From positions 186,001 to 250,000 of the forward strand of contig JAEWTL010000038.1 of the NCBI GenBank assembly GCA_023459495.1: 64,000 nucleotides of DNA, in the 5' to 3' direction. Origin of the DNA: Bacillota bacterium. Lineage in GTDB: Bacteria; Bacillota; Clostridia; Christensenellales; SZUA-584. A program made the position numbers and the translations under genes. The first letter of the stretch is position 1; each line of letters opens with the position of its first letter. Below the pieces are notes generated by a model. The model saw only the letters and a list, made by a program, of their open reading frames with translations. It ran no database searches and was not told the DNA's origin. Below are positions 8,474 to 17,678 of this stretch, one piece after another.

Positions 8474-11185
8474 TTATCCCCTTCTGGTTCCGCCGCCGAA
8501 GATACGCATCAGGTTGAACCCGCTGCCATTTGACGAGGATACCACGCTGGAGGAGATATCGACCGTATCGTCATACTCGTACCACACCGCTGCGCCCGTG
8601 TCCAGGCCGGAGAGTATCTCCACGCTCGTGCCATCCGAAAGCCCGGTAGTGACTTCGACAGGGCCGCCCAGCGTCTCGGTGTCCTCATCGTAGCTCGTAT
8701 ACACGACCACGCCGGATTTGGTTTCATTCAGCGCCGCTACCGGGATCGTCACGGTACACTCCTTCGACGAGAGCGTGATGCTTACTGCGGCGTTCATGCC
8801 CGCCAGCATCTGCTCCGTTCGGTCCAGCGTTACCACGGCAGTATACTTGGTGCTGCCGCCGGAATTGGTGCCTTCCAGATCGATGTCCGTCACCGAACCG
8901 GTGTACGTTTCACCGCGCAACGCGTCCAGCGTGACCGTTGCTTCCTGTCCCGTCTTCAGCGACAGTATATCCAGTTCATCGACCGTGATGGTGACGCTCA
9001 TGGTATCGGCAGGCGTAACCGACATCGCCGTGCTTTCGGTGATGGTGTATGTCGGCTCCGTTTCCTCGGTCGTAGTGTCCGAAGTTGTGCCTGAGGAGCC
9101 GCTGTGCGACCCGCCCGTATACCCCGAACCGCCGTTTTCGCCGGTTTGACCCTTACTCGCAATTACGATCCATACAAGATTGCTCCTGTCGCTGCTGTCA
9201 TAGGTCAGTATCAGCACGTCGCCCGCGGAGATATCGCTTACGGAATACGATGTCCACGCACCATTCTCATACATGTACACCGGCGTGCTGACGTCCGGGC
9301 TGATCTGGCTGTCCGTGGTCATCATATCGGATGTGATCCCGAGCGAAGTATAGGCCGAATAGTCCGTGATGGACACGCTTGCCGGATACTCCTTCGTGCT
9401 GATGGCACTGTAGGCCACACTCGATACGGTTGCCGCGTAGTTGGAATACGCCCCCACCGTCGTATCATCCGCGCCGGAGGGATTGTTACCCAGCAGCGTC
9501 ATGACAGCCGCGCTGTCCTTTTTGGATGCCACCAGATCGGTGATTGTACCGGTTGTTTGAGACGCCGACGCATATCCCGTCTGCGACGCGCGTGTGGTGG
9601 CTATCAGAAGGTCCTCGTCCACGCCCGATATTGTCCCTGAGTATTCGGCATAGATGTTGCCGTCCTGATAGAGCTGAAACAGCGCGATCATCTGTTCCTC
9701 ATAGTCGCTCCGGGTAGCCAGCAGCGCCTGATACTCCGCCGTGTACTCCGTATCGGTCAGCGTCAGCAGGGTATCGCCTGCATCCACCAGTCCGTTTTCC
9801 GCACACTTGATCTTGCTGACCGTTCCCGAATACCCGGTTACCTTCAGCTCGCTGTGGATGTAGAGCTCGCCGGTTCCCAGTACATTGCCCGCTTCATCCG
9901 ATACCATGACAATTTCACCGTAGGTTGTACCGTCGTCCGTCACCGTGATGGCCGCGACGCCCTCCGAAAAGCTGGCTACCCGGCCTGTCAGCTCCGTTCC
10001 GTCGGCAAGCTGCACGGTGACGCTGTCGCCTGTGGCAATGTCGGCATCCGTTTCGATATCGACCGCCATCAGGCCGTCCAGCGAGATCAGCATCAGCGCG
10101 CCATTATCATACATCGTGTCGGCCACGCCCGTGCCCGCTTCGGCATAGATTACCTTGACCCTGCCGTCCACCGAAGCCGTGATCGTGCTTGCGATCTCCT
10201 CCGAGGACGCCGCGTCGATATCGTCATCCAGCGCATCCATTGCGTCCTGCAGGTCTGCAATCGCTTTCATTACGGAGGTGTGGTCGACCGTCGCCAGCAC
10301 GTTCCCCTCTGTCACCGTGTCTCCGTCCTCCACATAATAGGCCGAAATCTCCACACCGCCCGGGATGGTGATCTCCTGCGCGTCCGCATCCGTCAGCGTG
10401 CCGGTACCCGATATGACCTTGTCGATATCGGCGCCCGCAGCTTCGGCAGTCACCACCGAAACGGTATCCGCCTGAGCCAGCTGAGCCAGATAAGCAGCCC
10501 GCACCGCGACATAGCCCAGCACGATGACCAAGACGACTCCGAGTATCACGAGAAGAATCCTTGTCGTCCTTCGGTGCTTACGCTGCCGCTTCTCATACCC
10601 CGAGAGCTTCGGCTTTTTCTCCTGCGTTTCCTCCAAAGCCTCCGCCTCTTCCTCCGAGCCCTCAGCAGCCTGACTGCGCTTCTTTCCGATGCGGATCAGC
10701 ATGAGAACGCTGAAACCGTCCACTAATAAGCAGAATATTCCGATCGGTATCCACCAGCCGCTGATAAAGCTGGACAGCGCGGAGACGGTACCTGAGCTGC
10801 CCGGTCTCCCCGTCGTGTCGGACCCGCCGAAGGTACCCTGCATCTGCGACGAATCGAAGCTGGGCATTTCACCGCTGTTCATACCCGGTCTGCCGCCGAA
10901 CTGTGAATTCGCAGTCTGATCCGCCGAACCGTCATACGAAGTTGTAGCCGGATATTCGCCATCGCTGGTCTGCGGCATGCCGCCCCCCTGCATCGTCCCC
11001 GAGCCGTCCGAAGGCATTGCGGGAAACTGGCCGTCGCTGGTCTGCGGCCAGCTGCCATCCTGCGACCAGTTGCTTCCGTCCGATACGGAAGAGTTCGCTG
11101 TGATGACGTATGCCGTGATGTCCGCTGCCAGCAGCAGCGTAAACACCACCAGCAATATGATATAGATTGGTTTTCGTTTAAACAT
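8474..11185 (-). CDS. Oversized HlyD/MacA-type efflux adaptor with extra membrane segments
   Basis: 903 residues, about twice the usual MacA/YknX size. Order: membrane segment 7-27; a Gly/Ser/Met-rich low-complexity stretch 30-135 with repeated QTSDG motifs; second membrane segment about 140-165; a charged cytoplasmic-looking stretch 166-207; third membrane segment 208-232; then the adaptor proper (barrel-sandwich half YVEDGDTVTEGNVLA, short hairpin, second half, beta barrel). Compared with its paralogue at 13080-14810, it carries an extra insertion at roughly residues 525-690 rich in Ser/Thr/Tyr. Last gene of the ABC operon, 20 bases after the permease. Its homologous core supports an export adaptor; the extra parts have no assignment. 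Confidence 0.85.
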   Translation of the reverse strand: MFKRKPIYIILLVVFTLLLAADITAYVITANSSVSDGSNWSQDGSWPQTSDGQFPAMPSDGSGTMQGGGMPQTSDGEYPATTSYDGSADQTANSQFGGRPGMNSGEMPSFDSSQMQGTFGGSDTTGRPGSSGTVSALSSFISGWWIPIGIFCLLVDGFSVLMLIRIGKKRSQAAEGSEEEAEALEETQEKKPKLSGYEKRQRKHRRTTRILLVILGVVLVIVLGYVAVRAAYLAQLAQADTVSVVTAEAAGADIDKVISGTGTLTDADAQEITIPGGVEISAYYVEDGDTVTEGNVLATVDHTSVMKAIADLQDAMDALDDDIDAASSEEIASTITASVDGRVKVIYAEAGTGVADTMYDNGALMLISLDGLMAVDIETDADIATGDSVTVQLADGTELTGRVASFSEGVAAITVTDDGTTYGEIVMVSDEAGNVLGTGELYIHSELKVTGYSGTVSKIKCAENGLVDAGDTLLTLTDTEYTAEYQALLATRSDYEEQMIALFQLYQDGNIYAEYSGTISGVDEDLLIATTRASQTGYASASQTTGTITDLVASKKDSAAVMTLLGNNPSGADDTTVGAYSNYAATVSSVAYSAISTKEYPASVSITDYSAYTSLGITSDMMTTDSQISPDVSTPVYMYENGAWTSYSVSDISAGDVLILTYDSSDRSNLVWIVIASKGQTGENGGSGYTGGSHSGSSGTTSDTTTEETEPTYTITESTAMSVTPADTMSVTITVDELDILSLKTGQEATVTLDALRGETYTGSVTDIDLEGTNSGGSTKYTAVVTLDRTEQMLAGMNAAVSITLSSKECTVTIPVAALNETKSGVVVYTSYDEDTETLGGPVEVTTGLSDGTSVEILSGLDTGAAVWYEYDDTVDISSSVVSSSNGSGFNLMRIFGGGTRRG

Positions 11186-11205
11186 CTGATTACCTCCTGT
11201 GCGGT

Positions 11206-12396
11206 TCAGCCGCCGTAATGCAGCGAGTCAATCGGCTTCATTTTGGCTGCTTTGTTCGCCGGATACAGGCCGAACACCACGCCGATGAAGAAGCAGAACG
11301 CCACGGCGATCAATACCACGCTTCCGTCCAGACTGAAGGTGATGGACAGGCTAGACGCGACCACCGAAATGAGCTGCAGGATGATCCACGACAGCGCGAT
11401 GCCCATCAGACAGCCCAGCATGCAGATTACAATGGCCTCCACGAGGAACTGCTTCAGAATTACACCCCGTCCTGCGCCCACCGCCTTGCGGATACCGATC
11501 TCCCGCGTCCGCTCCGTCACTGTGACCAGCATGATGTTCATGATACCGATACCACCAACGATCAGCGAGATGCCCGCGATGCCGCCGAGCAGCAGCTCTA
11601 GCACAGAGGTGATGCTGCTGGTCGTCTCCTCCAGCGCATCCTGACTCGTAACTTCAAACGCGTCGTCGTCCTGATCAAACCGGTCCATCAGGAGCGCGGT
11701 CACGGCTGTATCGGCTTCCTCCATCGTGCCGCCGTCCGCGGCGCTCACATAGAACGATGTAACATCCGCGGATACGCTGGAGGAAAGCCGCATCAGCGTT
11801 GTATACGGTATATAGGCCACCAGCGAGCTGGAGCCGAACACCGATGTCAGGGACGTATCATCGTCCTGCAGCACGCCCACGATCGTAAACTTCATGCCAT
11901 CCAGTGAGAGGACCTCGCCCACGCAATCCTCATAACCCACGAGGTTTGTCGCCACAGCCTGACTGATCACGCAGACATAGCTGTTGTTGTCCACGTCCGT
12001 GGTCTTGATAAAACGCCCCAGCTCCAGGGTAAGCTCCTGAATATCCGCGTACGAAGCTGTGGTGCCGTACACCGTCACCGAATCGCTCGTGGTGTCGTAT
12101 TTACCGGTCACGCTGGCCTGCGCGTATGGTGAAATCTCGCCGATCCCGTCCGTTTCCGTCCATTCGTCCAGTGTGGAGAGCTTGATGGGACTGCCCTTGT
12201 CGTCCGATACCGATACGGTCAGCAGGTTGCTGCCGAGGCTGGAAATCGAACTCTGCACGGAATTCGTCGCCCCATTGGCGATGCTGACCAGCACCACCAG
12301 CGCCATCACGCCGATGATGATGCCGAGCATGGTCAGGAAGGAACGGAGCTTGTTGCCCGCAATGGATTTCAGCGCCATTTTGAAGGACTGAATCAT
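11206..12396 (-). CDS. ABC transporter permease, MacB/YknZ (FtsX-like) family
   Basis: 396 residues. One N-terminal membrane segment follows SIAGNKLRSFLTMLGIIIG, the usual MacB opening. A large extracellular domain runs from about 45 to 270, and three membrane segments close the protein, with the coupling-helix signature VTERTREIGIRKAVGAG. The start overlaps the ATPase stop by 4 bases. MacB-type permeases do not carry substrate through the membrane but drive export of peptides or toxins through an adaptor. In a Gram-positive background the closest known arrangement is YknWXYZ, which protects against a cannibalism toxin. Confidence 0.93.
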   Translation of the reverse strand: MIQSFKMALKSIAGNKLRSFLTMLGIIIGVMALVVLVSIANGATNSVQSSISSLGSNLLTVSVSDDKGSPIKLSTLDEWTETDGIGEISPYAQASVTGKYDTTSDSVTVYGTTASYADIQELTLELGRFIKTTDVDNNSYVCVISQAVATNLVGYEDCVGEVLSLDGMKFTIVGVLQDDDTSLTSVFGSSSLVAYIPYTTLMRLSSSVSADVTSFYVSAADGGTMEEADTAVTALLMDRFDQDDDAFEVTSQDALEETTSSITSVLELLLGGIAGISLIVGGIGIMNIMLVTVTERTREIGIRKAVGAGRGVILKQFLVEAIVICMLGCLMGIALSWIILQLISVVASSLSITFSLDGSVVLIAVAFCFFIGVVFGLYPANKAAKMKPIDSLHYGG

Positions 12397-13064
12397 ACTG
12401 CCACCTCCGATACCTTACCGTCTAAAATGTTGATGCTTCTCGCCGCCTGCTTTGCCACGGCATTATCATGGGTGATCAGCACCACCGTGTTGCCCTGCTC
12501 ATGCAGCTCGTGGAACATCTCCATGATCTCCATGCTCGTCTTCGAGTCCAGATTGCCCGTGGGCTCGTCGGCAAGGATCAGCGACGGACTGGTGACAATG
12601 GCCCGCGCGATGGCTACGCGCTGCTGCTGCCCGCCCGAGAGTTCAGTCGGCAGGTGTCGGGCGCGGTTCTGCAGCCCGACCCTTTCCAACGCCTGCTGGA
12701 CGCGATCCCTGCGCTCGGACTTTTTGATATTCTGATAGATGAGCGGCAGCTCGATATTCTCCTCCGCTGTCAGCTTCGAGATCAGGTTGAAGCTCTGAAA
12801 CACGAAGCCGATCTTCAGGTTGCGGATATGCGCGAGCTCCAGCTCCGTATAATCCTCGATGAGGATATCGTCCAGCAGATACTCGCCGTCATCCGCCGCG
12901 TCGAGACACCCCACGATGTTCATCAGCGTGGACTTGCCGCTGCCCGACGGGCCGACGATGCTGACAAACTCCCCGTCGCGGATGAGCATGTTCGCGTGGT
13001 CCAGCGCCCATACCGCTTCGTCGCCCACCTGATAGACTTTTGAAATATTTTTTAACTCAATCAT
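12393..13064 (-). CDS. ABC transporter ATPase, MacB/LolD family
   Basis: 223 residues. Walker A GPSGSGKST, Q-loop FVFQSFNLI, signature LSGGQQQRVAIARA, Walker B LILADEPTGNLD and H-loop ITHD are all intact. The LSGGQQQ signature and NLD after Walker B are typical of the MacB/LolD/FtsE group. It begins 15 bases after the first adaptor gene and overlaps the permease start, so ATPase and permease are coupled. Provides the energy for the export machine encoded by the four-gene operon. Confidence 0.96.
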   Translation of the reverse strand: MIELKNISKVYQVGDEAVWALDHANMLIRDGEFVSIVGPSGSGKSTLMNIVGCLDAADDGEYLLDDILIEDYTELELAHIRNLKIGFVFQSFNLISKLTAEENIELPLIYQNIKKSERRDRVQQALERVGLQNRARHLPTELSGGQQQRVAIARAIVTSPSLILADEPTGNLDSKTSMEIMEMFHELHEQGNTVVLITHDNAVAKQAARSINILDGKVSEVAV

Positions 13065-13079
13065 CGCAATGTTGCCTCC

Positions 13080-14810
13080 TCAGCCGCCGTTGGGCATGCT
13101 GCCGCCCTGTTGGCCGCCCGGCATGTTGCCGCCCATGTCAGAGGGCATACTGCCGCCCTGCCAGTTGCCGCCGCCCATGTTGGGGAAGCCGGAGCTTGAA
13201 TCGCTTTCGGAGGAAGATGCGTCATAGTACACGGTGTCGCCCTCGGAAAGACCACTGGTGATCTCCACATAGGTGCCGTTGGAAAGCCCGGTTTCCACCT
13301 CGACCATGCCGCCCAGCTCCTTGGTTTCCTCGTTGTATTCCGTATACACGTACGAGGTGGAGCTCGTCTGCTGCAGCGCGTCCTCCGGAATGAGCAGCGC
13401 GTTCTCCACGCCCTCAATGATGATATCCACCGAGGCCGACATGCCCGCCAGCATCTCATCCGTTTTGTCGATGGTCACCTCTACCGTAAACACCGTGACA
13501 CCGCTCGAGCTTGTGCCCGTGGTGTCCACATCCGTCACCGTGCCGGTGAACTCATCGTCGCCGATGGAGTCGATCGTTACCGTCGCCTCCTGCCCTTCCT
13601 TCAGCGAAAGGATGTCCGACTCGTCAATGCTGACCGACACGGACATCGTGGCGTTGGGGCAAACCGTGGCGATCGTCATATGATCGTCCGACGACGCCGT
13701 GGAGGTATCTCCTCCGGCTGCTGTCATACCCGTGCTATCGTCAGTCGTGGTTGTGCTGTCCTCATCGTAGTCCACGCTGGAGACAACGCCCGATATGGGC
13801 GAGTACACCGCGCCTTCCTTATACAGCTTGATCAGCTCCTCCAGATCATCCTCCAGCGAAGCGCGTTCCTCCAGCAGCGTATCGTAATTGGCCGTATACG
13901 AGGTGTCGGTAAGGGTAAACAGTACCGTGGACGCGGATACCTTCTTGTTCTCAGCGATATTTACCTTGCTGATCGTCCCTGCGTACCCCGTGACCCGGTA
14001 TTCGCTGTGGATATAGAGCGTACCGGAACCAAGCGCATTGCCGCTTGCATCCGCCACCGTTACGGTGTCGCCGAACGCCGGGCCGTTGTCCGTCAGGGTG
14101 ACGGTGACCGCACCATCCGCGGCACTTTCCACCGTGCCGTCCGCTGTGCTGCCGTCCGAAAGTGTTATCACGACCGCATCCCCGGCGGATACCGATGCAT
14201 CGGTTTCAATGTCAACTGCCATCAGCCCGTCGAGCGAGATGAGCATCAGCGCACCGTTCTCATACATCACGGTCGCCACGTCATCGCCCACCGCGCCATA
14301 GATCATTTTTACGCGTCCCGCGATGCCAGCTTTGATCTTGCTGCTCACCGTCTCACCGCTGACGTCCTCCAGCTCCGCGTCGATATCGTCGATCTGGTCC
14401 TGAATATCCGCCATGGCGCTGACGACGGAGGCCGTATCCACGGTTGCGATCATATCGCCTTCCTGCACCGTATCGCCCTCCTCTACGGTCATCTTGTCGA
14501 TTCCAACCGTGGACGGAACTTCCACGTCCTCCACGTCGTCGTCCGCAAGCGTGCCGGAGCCGGATATGGTCGTGCTGATGCTGCCCACTGTCACGTCGGC
14601 CGATTCCACACCGGAATCCGACGAGGCGTACTTCTCCGCGACGGATTTCTGCAGCGCGTATACCGTGCCGCCAATCGCGCCCAGTACAACCACGACCACA
14701 ACGATCACCGTGATCAGCCGTTTCCTCTTCTTTCTTTGCGCGGCGGAAAGGTGCTTTTTCAACACAGAGTTGGGATCGGCCCCTTTTCCGGCCGTCTTGT
14801 CAGGTTTCAT
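13080..14810 (-). CDS. HlyD/MacA-type efflux periplasmic-adaptor-like subunit
   Basis: 576 residues. A short basic cytoplasmic start, one membrane segment (about 33-53), then an adaptor fold: TVEEGDTVQEGDMIATV barrel-sandwich half, helical hairpin about 110-140, second half, and a beta-barrel domain with MLAGMSASVDI. The C-terminal 40 residues are Gly/Met/Asn rich (repeated GGSMP and GGNMPGG), possibly metal binding or wall facing. First gene of the ABC operon, with RBS AAAGGAGA before ATG 14810. Paralogous to the adaptor at 8474-11185; both share GALMLISLDGLMAVDIETDA. Confidence 0.92.
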   Translation of the reverse strand: MKPDKTAGKGADPNSVLKKHLSAAQRKKRKRLITVIVVVVVVLGAIGGTVYALQKSVAEKYASSDSGVESADVTVGSISTTISGSGTLADDDVEDVEVPSTVGIDKMTVEEGDTVQEGDMIATVDTASVVSAMADIQDQIDDIDAELEDVSGETVSSKIKAGIAGRVKMIYGAVGDDVATVMYENGALMLISLDGLMAVDIETDASVSAGDAVVITLSDGSTADGTVESAADGAVTVTLTDNGPAFGDTVTVADASGNALGSGTLYIHSEYRVTGYAGTISKVNIAENKKVSASTVLFTLTDTSYTANYDTLLEERASLEDDLEELIKLYKEGAVYSPISGVVSSVDYDEDSTTTTDDSTGMTAAGGDTSTASSDDHMTIATVCPNATMSVSVSIDESDILSLKEGQEATVTIDSIGDDEFTGTVTDVDTTGTSSSGVTVFTVEVTIDKTDEMLAGMSASVDIIIEGVENALLIPEDALQQTSSTSYVYTEYNEETKELGGMVEVETGLSNGTYVEITSGLSEGDTVYYDASSSESDSSSGFPNMGGGNWQGGSMPSDMGGNMPGGQQGGSMPNGG

Positions 14811-15229
14811 GGCAAGTCTCCTTTTAAATAGAATGCTTTTTTATCGGCTGGCGGCTGATGCGTTTTTTTGCAATCGGCTTTCTATCAGCACGATGCCTCC
14901 AGCTTTATAACAAAACCCTTCGGACGCAGAAGCACAAAGATTTCTTACGCGGCTTTGCGTCAGGTTTTGAGTCATTTTTTCATTTTCACTTTACAGTTGG
15001 GAAACTGATTTATGAACAAAAAGGAAACAATGAGTATGTGTCCGTGAAAAACCTCAATTTCGCTGAAACGGTTATAATTGGTTAGCCTGCCCGGAGAGAT
15101 AATTTACATCATGCCACAGTATTCGGAACAAATACAGGATGCTTTACCCCTGCCGAAGTGTTAAATTTTCCCCTATACAGTCGCTTCCTTGTCGGGGTCC
15201 GTGGTATAATCGCCATGGGGGGTGAAGGG
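14811..15229. other. Intergenic region between divergent ABC operon and GNAT gene
   Basis: About 420 bases without a gene. It must carry the minus-strand promoter of the ABC operon. AT content is higher than in the flanks. A TATAAT at 15073-15078 has no good -35. The only convincing promoter element is the extended -10 of the GNAT gene at 15202-15210. No hairpin repeats or RNA gene were seen. Confidence 0.5.
15202..15210 (+). promoter_or_regulatory. Extended -10 promoter of GNAT gene 15230
   Basis: TGGTATAAT, a consensus extended -10 element. No good -35 is seen 17 bases upstream. The predicted start of transcription is near 15217, giving a leader of only about 13 bases that still contains GGGGGGTGA as ribosome binding site. 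Confidence 0.65.
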
Positions 15230-15691
15230 ATGATCACAATCGAACGGGCCCACACAGAGGATGCTCCTGCGCTGCTTGCAGCCAAGGTGGACGCTTTTTC
15301 GGAAGACATTCGCCTATACGGCTACGGGCCGCCGGGGTACGACTCATTGAAAGATATACTCGGTGTGATCGAATGCCCGGATAGGCACTATTTTAAAATA
15401 CTGTCGGGCAATGAGGTCATCGGCGGCTTGTGCGCACAGGATATGGGCGGCGGACACTTTAACCTCAACAGCCTCTACGTTTTTACAGACCGCCACAACG
15501 AGGGTGCGGGCAGCACTGCGATGCGGCTGCTCTTTGAGGCTTTTCCCGGCGTCACACGGTGGACCACGGAAACACCATATCTGAGTGTCCGCAACCATCA
15601 TTTTTACGAGAAGCTGGGCTTTGTCAAAACGGGCCAAACCATGCCCGAAGCGGACGGCTTTTATCTTTTCCTATATGACCGAAAAGCGTAA
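15230..15691 (+). CDS. GNAT-family N-acetyltransferase
   Basis: 153 residues. Acetyl-CoA binding region NEGAGSTAMRLLFEAF follows the central beta strand SLYVFTDRHN, and the C-terminal part has the usual YEKLGF motif of GNAT enzymes. The start chosen is ATG 15230, preceded by GGTGA at 15221-15225; an in-frame ATG at 15158 lies upstream of the promoter and is not credible. Substrate unknown. Expressed from its own promoter; the next gene has separate signals. Confidence 0.85.
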   Translation: MITIERAHTEDAPALLAAKVDAFSEDIRLYGYGPPGYDSLKDILGVIECPDRHYFKILSGNEVIGGLCAQDMGGGHFNLNSLYVFTDRHNEGAGSTAMRLLFEAFPGVTRWTTETPYLSVRNHHFYEKLGFVKTGQTMPEADGFYLFLYDRKA

Positions 15692-15779
15692 GCTCCCCGC
15701 GGAATTGTTGGGGGATATGGCTATAATATGATATAATCTTCCCAAGGGAAGAACCATGCATCCGAAAGGAGATAAGAAT

Positions 15780-16094
15780 ATGGCAGGTACGATCAGCGAT
15801 GAACTCAAGAAGGTATGGCTCGCGGGCGTAGGCGCAATGGCGCTCACCGCCGAGAAAACGGAGGAACTCATCGAGAAGCTCGTCAAGAAGGGCGAAATCA
15901 CCGTGGAGCAGGGCAAGGAGCTCAACGAGGAGCTGAAGCACAAGGCGCGTGAGAAGATGAAGGATTCCATCTCGAAGAACAAACTGTGCGTCGAAGCGGT
16001 GATCGACAATCTGGATCAGATGAGCAAGGAGGATCTCGCGGCCATCAAAGCCAAATTAGCTGACATGGAAGCGCAGGATGGCAAAGAGCAATAA
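15780..16094 (+). CDS. Phasin-like small helical protein
   Basis: 104 residues, entirely helical by appearance, resembling the phasin / polyhydroxyalkanoate-granule-associated family: WLAGVGAMALTAEKTEELIEKLVKKGEITVEQGKEL is a typical core (residues 13-48), followed by a charged helix and a short C-terminal helix ending in MEAQDGKEQ. Start is ATG 15780 with AAAGGAGA seven bases upstream. It overlaps the UbiB-family gene by 17 bases. Pairing of such a protein with an ABC1 kinase is common in Firmicutes; no storage-polymer genes are in the window, so a granule role is not implied. Confidence 0.8.
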   Translation: MAGTISDELKKVWLAGVGAMALTAEKTEELIEKLVKKGEITVEQGKELNEELKHKAREKMKDSISKNKLCVEAVIDNLDQMSKEDLAAIKAKLADMEAQDGKEQ

Positions 16095-17661
16095 CCGCGC
16101 GGGGCAGCGTTTTAAAGACATCGTCAAGGTGCTCTCGCGCTACGAGCTGGCGCGCGGACTGACCCCGGTCAAGCTGCGGCGCATTCTGGAGGACCTGGGG
16201 CCGACGTTTGTTAAGTTCGGCCAGATCATGTCCATGCGGCCCGATATGATCCCCGCGGAATATTGCGAGGAGCTTTCGAAGCTGCGTACCGACGTTGCGC
16301 CCATGGATTTTTCGGAGGTTGCGCGCGTGCTGGCGGAGGAATACGGAGAGCCGCACGGGCGCTTCTTTGCGTCTGTGGACGAGAAGCCCTTCGGCGCGGC
16401 TTCCATCGCGCAGGCCCACAGGGCGTGGCTGAAGGATGGCCGGGACGCGGTCATCAAGGTGCAGCGCCCGGGCATATATGAAACGATGGCGCAGGACGTG
16501 ATGCTGCTGCACCGCGCTTCGCGCATCCTGCGCGTGGTCTCCCGCACCGGCAAGGTGGTCGATTTCGACGCAGTGCTGGACGAGATGTGGGCGGTGGCGC
16601 AGCAGGAGATGGACTTTTTGCTGGAGGCCGAGCACATCCGCGAATTTACGGAGCTCAATGCGGACGTCCGCTACATCGGCTTTCCTGCTGTGGAAAAGCG
16701 GCTGACGACACGCCGTGTACTCGTGATGGAAATGGTCGAGGGCATCGCGGTGGATGACGCGCAGGCGCTCGAAGAGGGCGGGTACGATCCCAAGGAGATC
16801 GCCTCTAAAATCGGCGCGAATTATTTGAAGCAGGTGGTGGACGACGGGCTGTTCCACGCAGACCCGCACCCGGGCAATATCCGCATCAGCGGCGGCAAGA
16901 TAGTCTGGATCGACCTCGGGATGGTGGGCCGGCTGTCCGTTCGGCACCGGCAGCTCTTTAAGGAAGCCATCACCGCTGCTGCAGCGAACGATACGCAGGC
17001 CCTGTGTGATGCCGTCATTGCGCTCGGCGGAAGCACGGCGGCGGACCGGACGCGGCTCAGCGCGGGCATCGAAGAAATCCTCAGCCGCTATGGTACGCTC
17101 GACCTCGCCGAGGTGGACGCAGGCTCGCTGATGCTCGACCTGCTGCGCGTCGCGGAGGAGAACGGCATCAAAATGCCGCCCGGTATCTCCATGCTGGCCC
17201 GCGGCGTGATGACGCTGGAGGCCGTGCTGGCAAAGCTCGACCCGCAGACCAACCTCTTATCCATCGTTGCCGCCCACGCCATGGGTACCCTGCGTGAGGA
17301 CTTGGACCCACGAAGCATCTTAAAGCGCGGCGCATGGGCGCTGCACGCTTTTGGCCGCCGTGCGCCGGACATGCCCCTGCAGGTGGCAGACATCGTACGG
17401 GCTGCGGCACGCGGGCAAACCAAAGTAAACTTTGAGCTCGTAGGCTCAAACGAGCCGCTTTCGCGCATTGAGCGCACGGTCAACCGGCTCGTCGTGGGCA
17501 TCCTCTGCGGCTGCCTCATCATCGGTTCCAGCATCGTCTGCACCACGGATATGACGCCCCGGATACTCGATATCCCGCTGCTTGGCGTATTCGGCTATGC
17601 GGCGGCCTTCGTCATGGCCATATGGCTCACGGTGCGCATCTTAAAAAGAAAGCGGCTGTAG
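16078..17661 (+). CDS. ABC1/UbiB/AarF-family atypical kinase
   Basis: 527 residues. Family signatures in order: KFGQ (the KxGQ motif that occludes the active site), alanine-rich loop PFGAASIAQAH replacing the P-loop, VIKVQRP with the catalytic Lys, FHADPHPGN catalytic loop and IDLGMVG with the metal-binding Asp. Two membrane segments close the protein (about 468-488 and 498-520). UbiB/COQ8 members support isoprenoid-quinone or lipid metabolism by ATPase activity. The start lies inside the phasin-like gene, so both are made together. No quinone biosynthesis gene is nearby. Confidence 0.92.
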   Translation: MAKSNNRAGQRFKDIVKVLSRYELARGLTPVKLRRILEDLGPTFVKFGQIMSMRPDMIPAEYCEELSKLRTDVAPMDFSEVARVLAEEYGEPHGRFFASVDEKPFGAASIAQAHRAWLKDGRDAVIKVQRPGIYETMAQDVMLLHRASRILRVVSRTGKVVDFDAVLDEMWAVAQQEMDFLLEAEHIREFTELNADVRYIGFPAVEKRLTTRRVLVMEMVEGIAVDDAQALEEGGYDPKEIASKIGANYLKQVVDDGLFHADPHPGNIRISGGKIVWIDLGMVGRLSVRHRQLFKEAITAAAANDTQALCDAVIALGGSTAADRTRLSAGIEEILSRYGTLDLAEVDAGSLMLDLLRVAEENGIKMPPGISMLARGVMTLEAVLAKLDPQTNLLSIVAAHAMGTLREDLDPRSILKRGAWALHAFGRRAPDMPLQVADIVRAAARGQTKVNFELVGSNEPLSRIERTVNRLVVGILCGCLIIGSSIVCTTDMTPRILDIPLLGVFGYAAAFVMAIWLTVRILKRKRL

Positions 17662-17678
17662 CCTCAAAGGAGCAGAAT

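Noticed and set aside
13680..14831. 383-codon open frame opposite the first adaptor
   Set aside because: Antisense shadow; overlaps the adaptor promoter region and lacks any motif.
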